From: DASYTH01 sp036002505
GTDB lineage: Bacteria > Actinomycetota > Actinomycetes > Mycobacteriales > Pseudonocardiaceae
Assembly: GCF_036002505.1 (NCBI RefSeq)
Contig: NZ_DASYTH010000462.1
Coordinates: 1-64,000 of the forward strand
Reading direction: 5' to 3'
DNA length: 64,000 bases
Shown in pieces: positions 56,890 to 64,000 of this stretch. The notes under the pieces are model-generated. The model worked only from the letters and a program-made list of their open reading frames with translations. It did not search any database and had not been told where the DNA came from. The position numbers and the translations under genes are program-made. How positions within the stretch are numbered: the stretch's first letter is position 1; each line of letters begins with the position of its first letter.

Positions 56890-56940
56890 GAAGCAACGTC
56901 ACGTTCATGCCGTAGAGGGCAAGGAACGTCACGTTGCTTC
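56890..56940. terminator. hairpin terminator
   Basis: Arms GAAGCAACGTCACGTTC (56890-56906) and its complement with one mismatch (56924-56940) flank a 17-nt loop, 9 nt after the oxidoreductase stop. It ends the rightward transcript. Confidence 0.75.
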
Positions 56941-57020
56941 GCCGGCAGCGGTTGCCCCTTTGGACGCTCGCTGGGTCATAGGTCACGGGGTGATAAAGGC
57001 GTAGCGTCCGAGGAGTGCGG

Positions 57021-58166
57021 ATGGTGCGCATGGGGCTTCGCCCTGGGTTCGTGCTGAGTGTGGCCGTGGTGGTTGCCCTCGGGGTGATCGAGCGGTCGGT
57101 CTCTGGCGTGCTCTCCGGGGTGTTCGGCGCCCTCTTCGGGATACTGGTGGGGTTGGCCGGGTTGCAGGTCGGGCAGCTGGTGGGGGCGCTGCTGCTGGGC
57201 GTGCAGGTGCACCGGGTGGTGATCGGCGTCGGGCCGCGGCTGGGTGAGTGGGGGACGGCGGCGCGGCCGGTCGTGCTGCGGGCGCTTCCGCTGTTCCTGG
57301 CGGTGGCGGTCGGGCCCGGGCGGGGTCCGGTGCGGCTCCGGATGTGGGGTGCGGCGCTGGTCTCGGCGGCGGCCGGGGTCGCGGTGTGCGCGTGGATGGT
57401 CACCGACGCATTCCGCGGCGGGGCGTTCTTCCACGGGATGGCGGTCACCTGCGGCCTGGCGGTGGCCTACGCGCTGGTGCCGCGCAAGACGGCCGGGTCG
57501 ACGTCGACCGGGTGGATGCTGTTCCGGCTGCACAAGCTCAGCCCGCGGCAGGTGCGGCAGATGGAGGCGGCGCCGCTGACCGGGCAGGCCATCGACGCGG
57601 CGCACAACGGAGACCTCGTCTCCGCGGAGCGGGCCGCGGCGAAGCTCGCGCAGGCGTACCCGGATCTTCGGACGGCCATCGCGGCGCGGATCGTGGTGCT
57701 CGAGGCACGCGGGCGCTACGCCGAGGCGATGGTGCTGGCGGTGAAGCTGGCGTCGCAGTCGGATCAGGAGCCGCACGAGGCGGCGGTGTCGTTCGCGGCG
57801 CTCGCCGGGTTGGCGTGCACGACCGTGGAGGCCGGCCAGCTCGACTCGGAGCTGGGACTGTCCACGGCCAGCACGGCGATCACGAACGCGGAGACGCTGG
57901 GGTACCCGCGGCACAAGCTGAACGGGTCGCGGGCGCTGCTGAACCTGTTGCGCGGCAACCTGGACCGGGCGATCGCGCTGGCCCGCATCGCCGCCGGCTC
58001 CGGCGACGACGTGATCGGCCGGGCCGACGACCTGGCCACGCTCGCCCGGGCACACATGGCCGCCGGCGACAACCGGACCGCGCGCCAGGTCATCGGTGAG
58101 GCGGAGAAGCTCGTGCCCTGGTGGCCGCGGGTCGCCAACACCCGCAGCCGCCTGGAGGTTTGCTGA
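57021..58166 (+). CDS. M50-like membrane protein without HExxH, plus helical-repeat tail
   Basis: This is a 381-residue protein. Two N-terminal helices lead to GLAGLQVGQLVGALLLGVQVHRVVIGVGPRLGEW: the pattern of site-2-protease proteins around HELGH...GVxVxxFxxGFGP, but HExxH has become LQVGQ (48-52), so no zinc ligands remain. Two further membrane spans (about 110-150) follow, then a cytosolic helical region (175-381: NGDLVSAERAAAKLAQAYPD, GRYAEAMVLAVKLASQ) of TPR-like nature. Likely a membrane scaffold. ATG 57021 follows CGAGGAG. Similarity to M50 is inference. Confidence 0.7.
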   Translation: MVRMGLRPGFVLSVAVVVALGVIERSVSGVLSGVFGALFGILVGLAGLQVGQLVGALLLGVQVHRVVIGVGPRLGEWGTAARPVVLRALPLFLAVAVGPGRGPVRLRMWGAALVSAAAGVAVCAWMVTDAFRGGAFFHGMAVTCGLAVAYALVPRKTAGSTSTGWMLFRLHKLSPRQVRQMEAAPLTGQAIDAAHNGDLVSAERAAAKLAQAYPDLRTAIAARIVVLEARGRYAEAMVLAVKLASQSDQEPHEAAVSFAALAGLACTTVEAGQLDSELGLSTASTAITNAETLGYPRHKLNGSRALLNLLRGNLDRAIALARIAAGSGDDVIGRADDLATLARAHMAAGDNRTARQVIGEAEKLVPWWPRVANTRSRLEVC

Positions 58167-58170
58167 GGGT

Positions 58171-58223
58171 GCGATGAAGGGGGCCTTCCTCACGCTGGAC
58201 GTGAGGAAGGCCCCCTTCATCGC
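58171..58223. terminator. perfect 23-bp bidirectional hairpin
   Basis: Arms at 58171-58193 and 58201-58223 are perfectly complementary (GCGATGAAGGGGGCCTTCC...) with a 7-nt loop GCTGGAC. It lies between convergent genes, 1 nt from the glgP stop. Same family as the hairpin at 31936-31980. Confidence 0.9.
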
Positions 58224-58224
58224 A

Positions 58225-60780
58225 TTACGCCAGCACCACCCGGTTCAGCTCCGCCGGGGTGGCGAGCAGCTCGTGCCGCGGAAGCACCCGGGCGGTGACG
58301 CCGAGCGAACCCGTGTGCGGCAGCGGCAACTCGGCGACGTAGCGACCGCCGTCGAGGCGCATCGTGGCGGTGACCACGTCGGTGAGGTCGTCGGAGTCGC
58401 TGACCCGGCCGACCACCGCCTGAACCTCCACATCGGACGGATCCAGGCCGGCGAGGTCCACCGTGGCCAGCACCCGGACCGGCGCGCCGACCACCGGGGC
58501 GTGCCCGTCGCCCATCCCGAGCTCGCAGTCGGTGATCCGGATGTGCGGCCACGCCACGGCCAGCCGCGACCGGTACGCCGCGAGGTCCTTGGCCAGCTGG
58601 AAGCCGTCCGCCCGGGCCAGCCCGACCGCGGTGGCGGCCGGCGTGTACTGGCGCTCCACGTACTCGCGCACCATCCGGGACGCCTGCACCTGCGGGCCCA
58701 GCGACGCCAGCGTGTGCCGCACCCGGGCCAGCCACTGGGTCGGCACGCCGTCGTGGCCGCGCTCGTAGAACAGCGGCGCCACCTGCGAATTGATCAGCTC
58801 GTAGAGCGCCGCGGCCTCGAGATCGTCGCGGCGCACCGGGTCGCTCACCCCGTCCGCGGTCGGGATCGCCCACCCGTTGGTGCCGTCGGCCAGCTCGTCC
58901 CACCAACCGTCCCGGATGGACAGGTTGAGCCCGCCGTTGAGCGCCGACTTCATGCCGGACGTGCCGCACGCCTCGAGTGGCCGCAGCGGATTGTTCAGCC
59001 ACACGTCACAGCCCCAGTACAGGTAGCGCGCCATGGACATGTCGTAGTCCGGCAGGAACACGATGCGGTGCCGCACCTCCGGGTCGTCGGCGAACCGGAC
59101 GACCTGCTGGATCAGTGCTTTGCCGCCGTCGTCGGCCGGGTGCGACTTGCCGGCCACCACCAGCTGCATCGGCCGCTCCGGGTGCAGCAGCAAGGCCTTG
59201 AGCCGCTCCGGGTCGCGCAGCATCAGGGTGAGCCGCTTGTAGGTCGGCACCCGCCGGGCGAAGCCGACGGTGAGCACGTCCGGGTCGAACACCGCGCCGG
59301 TCCAGCCGAGCTCCAGGGCGGACGCGCCGCGCTGCAGCCAGGCCGCGCGCACCCGGCGGCGCACCTCGGCGACCAGCCGCTCGCGCAGCCCGCAGCGCAG
59401 CTCCCAGAGCAGCGCGTCGGTCACCGGGGCCCCGCCGCCGAGCGACACCTCACCATCCACATCGGACTCACCGAGCAGGCCGCTCATCTCGCGGGCGGCC
59501 CAGGTCGGGCCGTGCACCCCGTTGGTGACCGAGGAGATCGGCACCTCCGCGGTGTCGAAACCGCGCCACAGCCCGCCGAACATCTCCCGGCTCACCGCGC
59601 CGTGCAGCCGCGACACCCCGTTCGCGCGCTGCGCCAGCCGCAGACCCATGTGCGCCATGTTGAACATGCCGACGTTGTCCTCGGCGCCCAGCGCCAGCAC
59701 CCGGCCGACCTCGATGCCCGGCAGCAGCGTGCCGTCGCCGAAGTAGTGCTGCACGAGGTCGACCGGGAACCGGTCGATGCCCGCCGGCACCGGGGTGTGC
59801 GTGGTGAACACGGTGCCGGCGCGCACCGCGCACAGCGCCTGTTCGAAGTCGAGCTGCTCGCCGGAGACCAGCTCGCGGATGCGTTCCAGGCCGAGGAACC
59901 CGGCGTGTCCTTCGTTGGTGTGGAACACCTCCGGCTGCGGGTGGCCGGTCAGCTCGCAGTAGGTGCGCACCGCGCGCACGCCGCCGATGCCGGCCAGGAT
60001 CTCCTGGCGGATCCGGTGGTCCTGGTCGCCGCCGTAGAGCCGGTCGGTCACCCCGCGCAGGTCCTCGTCGTTGTCCTCGATGTCGGAGTCCAGCAGCAGC
60101 AACGGAACCCGGCCGACGCTGGCCTTCCAGATCCGCGCCCGGAGCACCCGGCCGCCGGGCATCGAGACGTGCACCAGGATCGGCGCACCGGACGGCTCGA
60201 CCAGCGGCTCCAGCGGCAGGGCGTTGGGGTCGATCACCGGGTAGTGCTCGATCTGCCAGCCGTCCAGCGACAGCGACTGGCGGAAGTAGCCGGAGCGGTA
60301 GAGCAGCCCCACGCCGATCAGCGGCACGCCGATGTCCGAGGCCGCCTTGAGATGGTCACCGGCCAGCACGCCGAGGCCGCCGGAGTAGTTCGGCAGTGCC
60401 TCGGTGACCCCGAACTCCATGGAGAAGTAGGCGATGGAGTCCGGCATGTGGGCATGGTCGCCGCCGTGCGTGTGCAGCTCGTCCGCCCGGCGCTGGTACC
60501 ACCGCGGGGCCTGCAGGTAGCGCCGGAGGTCATCATGGACGGCGCCGGTCCTGGCCAGGAACGTCGAGTCGCCGGCCAACTGCTCGAGCCGCTCGGCCGG
60601 TACCTCCGCCAGTAACCGCAACGGGTCGCCGAGGCGCTCCCAGCCCTCCGGATCGACCGCGGCGAACAGATCCTGGGTCGGCGGATGCCAGGTCCAGCGC
60701 AGGTTCGTGGCCAGGGTTCCCAACTCGGCCAACGGTTCCGGGAGCCCGGCCCGCACGGTGAAGCGGCGCACTGCTTTCAT
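58225..60780 (-). CDS. glgP: alpha-glucan phosphorylase GlgP
   Basis: This is an 851-residue GT35 phosphorylase of the actinobacterial maltodextrin/glycogen type, which releases glucose-1-phosphate from alpha-1,4-glucan. Family features: NLRWTWHPPTQDLF, SIAYFSMEFGVTEALPNYSGGLG, HTNEGHAGFLGLER, TVFTTHTPVPAGID, and the phosphate/PLP site DVWLNNPLRPLEACGTSGMK followed by ALNGGLNLSI. Start MKAVRRFTVRA at 60780; the upward frame to 60882 is non-coding. Divergent from glgE with a toxin-antitoxin pair in between. Confidence 0.96.
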   Translation of the reverse strand: MKAVRRFTVRAGLPEPLAELGTLATNLRWTWHPPTQDLFAAVDPEGWERLGDPLRLLAEVPAERLEQLAGDSTFLARTGAVHDDLRRYLQAPRWYQRRADELHTHGGDHAHMPDSIAYFSMEFGVTEALPNYSGGLGVLAGDHLKAASDIGVPLIGVGLLYRSGYFRQSLSLDGWQIEHYPVIDPNALPLEPLVEPSGAPILVHVSMPGGRVLRARIWKASVGRVPLLLLDSDIEDNDEDLRGVTDRLYGGDQDHRIRQEILAGIGGVRAVRTYCELTGHPQPEVFHTNEGHAGFLGLERIRELVSGEQLDFEQALCAVRAGTVFTTHTPVPAGIDRFPVDLVQHYFGDGTLLPGIEVGRVLALGAEDNVGMFNMAHMGLRLAQRANGVSRLHGAVSREMFGGLWRGFDTAEVPISSVTNGVHGPTWAAREMSGLLGESDVDGEVSLGGGAPVTDALLWELRCGLRERLVAEVRRRVRAAWLQRGASALELGWTGAVFDPDVLTVGFARRVPTYKRLTLMLRDPERLKALLLHPERPMQLVVAGKSHPADDGGKALIQQVVRFADDPEVRHRIVFLPDYDMSMARYLYWGCDVWLNNPLRPLEACGTSGMKSALNGGLNLSIRDGWWDELADGTNGWAIPTADGVSDPVRRDDLEAAALYELINSQVAPLFYERGHDGVPTQWLARVRHTLASLGPQVQASRMVREYVERQYTPAATAVGLARADGFQLAKDLAAYRSRLAVAWPHIRITDCELGMGDGHAPVVGAPVRVLATVDLAGLDPSDVEVQAVVGRVSDSDDLTDVVTATMRLDGGRYVAELPLPHTGSLGVTARVLPRHELLATPAELNRVVLA

Positions 60781-60857
60781 CCTGGCGACCTTAGAGCACG
60801 CCCCTGAACGCCGATCCGCGTACACCTCGGACCGGTCCAGCCAGCCGTCGTGTAGAG

Positions 60858-61253
60858 CTACAAGGACGCCCAGGTCCCCCACGCCGCAAGGGTGGCGACG
60901 ATCTCAGGAAGCTCAATCGTCCCAGCCGCGACACCGACCACGAATTTCTCACCTTCGTCGACCGACGGCGCACGAAGGACCGAGCCGTTCATCGCCGCGA
61001 ACAACCGGGTCGCAACCCAGGCGAGTCGTTTGTTGCCATCGACCAGAGCACGATTGCGCGCCAGCGAGTGAAGAAGCGCGGCGGCCTTCTCCGGCAGTGT
61101 CGGATACGGGTCAGTCCCGAACACATTGGTCTGGGCCCGAGCAAGCGCGGCGTGCAGGAGTCCCCAGTCACGCACCTCAGGAGCGCGACCAAGGATGGCG
61201 TTCCCGGCCGCGGGGAGGTCCTCAAGATCGAGATAGTCGATCGGACGAGTCAC
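60858..61253 (-). CDS. Doc/Fic-type toxin with substituted catalytic His
   Basis: This is a 131-residue death-on-curing (Doc) toxin homologue. The motif region reads NRALVDGNKRLAWVATRLF where HxFxDGNKR-type proteins have a His; here that place is Arg (CGT, one transition from CAT). Doc uses this His to phosphorylate EF-Tu. Unless the change is tolerated, the toxin is inactive. Other Doc elements (LHAALARAQTNVFG, PTLPEKAAALLHSLARN) are intact. GTG start overlaps the antitoxin stop (GTGA). Confidence 0.85.
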   Translation of the reverse strand: MTRPIDYLDLEDLPAAGNAILGRAPEVRDWGLLHAALARAQTNVFGTDPYPTLPEKAAALLHSLARNRALVDGNKRLAWVATRLFAAMNGSVLRAPSVDEGEKFVVGVAAGTIELPEIVATLAAWGTWASL

Positions 61254-61447
61254 TGGGCAAGCCGGTCAAGCAACTCGGCGTCTTCAGCAAGGATGCTGCT
61301 GAGCGCGGCATCCCGAACGGCCGTCCGTCGAGACGTGTACTCCCGAATTGCCTGCCGCGCCACGTCCTGCATCGAACGATGCTCTCGCTCCGCCGCGAGA
61401 CGCAGCGCTTCGGTTTCGGCCTCGGTAAGGCGCAGAGTCATGGCCAC
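61250..61447 (-). CDS. ribbon-helix-helix antitoxin of the Doc pair
   Basis: This is a 65-residue protein. MTLRLTEAETEALRLAAERE followed by SMQDVARQAIREYTSRR is a typical ribbon-helix-helix DNA-binding sequence; the acidic tail LAEDAELLDRLAQ would neutralise the toxin. GTG 61447 or ATG 61441 starts it. It lies upstream of and overlaps the Doc gene, the usual antitoxin-first order. Autoregulation is expected. Confidence 0.85.
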   Translation of the reverse strand: MAMTLRLTEAETEALRLAAEREHRSMQDVARQAIREYTSRRTAVRDAALSSILAEDAELLDRLAQ

Positions 61448-61516
61448 ACGGACATGATACCGGGTGATACCGCACGGTGCGATAGTCGAGGGACACGAAC
61501 CACCACACCGTCGAAG

Positions 61517-61570
61517 GCCAACACATCTACGCGGCGCGCCAACACGACGACCTGAGGCGCCAACACACCC
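61517..61570. repeat. 21-nt tandem repeat cluster
   Basis: About three degenerate units of the type GCCAACACGACGACCTGAGG stand in the gap before glgE, orientation as at 39239. They lie between the antitoxin promoter side and the glgE ribosome site. Confidence 0.75.
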
Positions 61571-61646
61571 GCCGTCGTGTGGGCGTTGAGCCGGCCGTGC
61601 AGACTTAGTGGTAGCGGATCTCGATGTGGTTGGGAGGGCGTCGCCG

Positions 61647-63617
<1,971 letters not shown>

Positions 63618-63746
63618 CCGCGAGTCCCCGGTTCAGGACCGCGAGTCCCCGCCTCCAGACCGCGAATTCCCGGTTCAGGCAGGCCTCGAACCGAGAACCC
63701 GCGAGCCGGAAGCGCGAACTCAGGTGCTGGAACCGGGGACTCGCGG
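63618..63746. repeat. repeated CGCGAGTCCCCGG arms and 17-bp inverted repeat
   Basis: GACCGCGAGTCCCC-type units recur three times (near 63616, 63637 and 63658) and CCGCGAGTCCCCGGTTC (63618-63634) is perfectly complementary to 63730-63746. This can form a branched stem between the convergent glgE and ferredoxin genes and probably ends both transcripts. Confidence 0.7.
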
Positions 63747-63748
63747 GG

Positions 63749-63964
63749 TTACGGCCGCGGCCCGATCACCTCGGAGCCCTCGCGCACCGTGATCGCCATC
63801 GCCGGGCAGGTGTCCGCCGCGTCCAGCACGACGCCGTCCGGCTCGATCTCGTCGTCGATCGGCTCGGAATGATCCGGGCCGAGGCGGAAGAACTCGGGCG
63901 CCAGGCCCACGCACATCCCGGAGGCGATGCACGCGTGCCCGTCCACCTCCAGCTGCCAGCTCAT
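63749..63964 (-). CDS. 3Fe-4S ferredoxin
   Basis: This is a 71-residue ferredoxin. Three Cys ligands are visible in HACIASGMCVGLAPEFF and DTCPAMAITV (C-x5-C...C-P), the pattern of 3Fe-4S ferredoxins that serve cytochrome P450s in actinomycetes. The position where a 4Fe-4S protein has a fourth Cys is Gly/Met here. A P450 gene may lie just outside the window, upstream on the leftward strand. Confidence 0.93.
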   Translation of the reverse strand: MSWQLEVDGHACIASGMCVGLAPEFFRLGPDHSEPIDDEIEPDGVVLDAADTCPAMAITVREGSEVIGPRP

Positions 63965-64000
63965 GAGTTACTGTGTCCTATTCACCTCGATGGCGGAGCG

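Overview
The window is very GC-rich with dense genes and frequent GTG/TTG starts and 4-nt ATGA/GTGA overlaps. It carries EspG/EspC-type type VII secretion (T7SS) genes, a DUF3558 lipoprotein, DUF1707 and PF04672 proteins, GlgE and a mycobacterial-type methylglucose-lipopolysaccharide (MGLP) gene set. Together these point to an actinomycete of the order Mycobacteriales/Pseudonocardiales. An Amycolatopsis-like pseudonocardiacean is my best guess; this is inference and no rRNA is present. I see no tRNA, rRNA, CRISPR array or insertion sequence, and no gene-free stretch longer than about 300 bases.

Layout. 1-5.6 kb: a partial DUF3500 gene, a NarL-type two-component pair, and a tight run of SDR, VOC, QueA-like and methyltransferase genes. 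5.6-6.2 kb: a Phd/PIN toxin-antitoxin pair. 6.2-11.2 kb: a leftward operon of an intracellular subtilase, a TPR-CHAT caspase-like protein and a small unknown protein, which is my main candidate for an undescribed system. 11.3-19.6 kb: sodC, mnmA, iscS, an MFS pump, an OlsA/OlsB-like acyltransferase pair and etfBA. 19.8-27.2 kb: an accessory island with DUF1707, a T7SS substrate/EspG cluster, and an ATPase plus a membrane-split patatin. 27.5-42 kb: a methyltransferase, a GH57 branching enzyme, a glycosyltransferase, an OctT-like acyltransferase, a THUMP-like methyltransferase, a second methyltransferase, an EchA17-like hydratase and an ABC ATPase. As far as I recall the M. tuberculosis map, this follows Rv3024c-Rv3041c with insertions (nucleoside hydrolase, an APC permease/amidase/PadR operon, a DUF559 protein).

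42-48.7 kb: a HelD-type helicase diverging from a second T7SS-substrate cassette, then glgX. 48.7-49.9 kb: cysteine dioxygenase and rhodanese preceded by a probable cysteine-sensing leader peptide; a 28-nt tandem duplication has fused the two coding regions. 50-57 kb: accessory metabolism and regulators, including a GGCT-RibD fusion, YggT, an AraC regulator, a RibD-like reductase, an epimerase, a broken PPOX gene, a low-GC membrane-anchored sugar-binding-like protein, and an XRE/thioredoxin-reductase-like divergent pair. 57-64 kb: a degenerate M50-like membrane protein, glgP and glgE in divergent orientation with a Doc-type toxin-antitoxin pair between them, and a 3Fe-4S ferredoxin.

Working together: GlgX, GlgP and GlgE handle alpha-glucan turnover and maltosyl transfer. 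The GH57 enzyme, glycosyltransferase, OctT-like and methyltransferase genes would build polymethylated glucose lipopolysaccharide. MnmA and IscS supply tRNA thiolation, and EtfAB carries electrons from acyl-CoA dehydrogenases. Dispersed 21-nt tandem repeats and perfect long hairpins punctuate the intergenic spaces.
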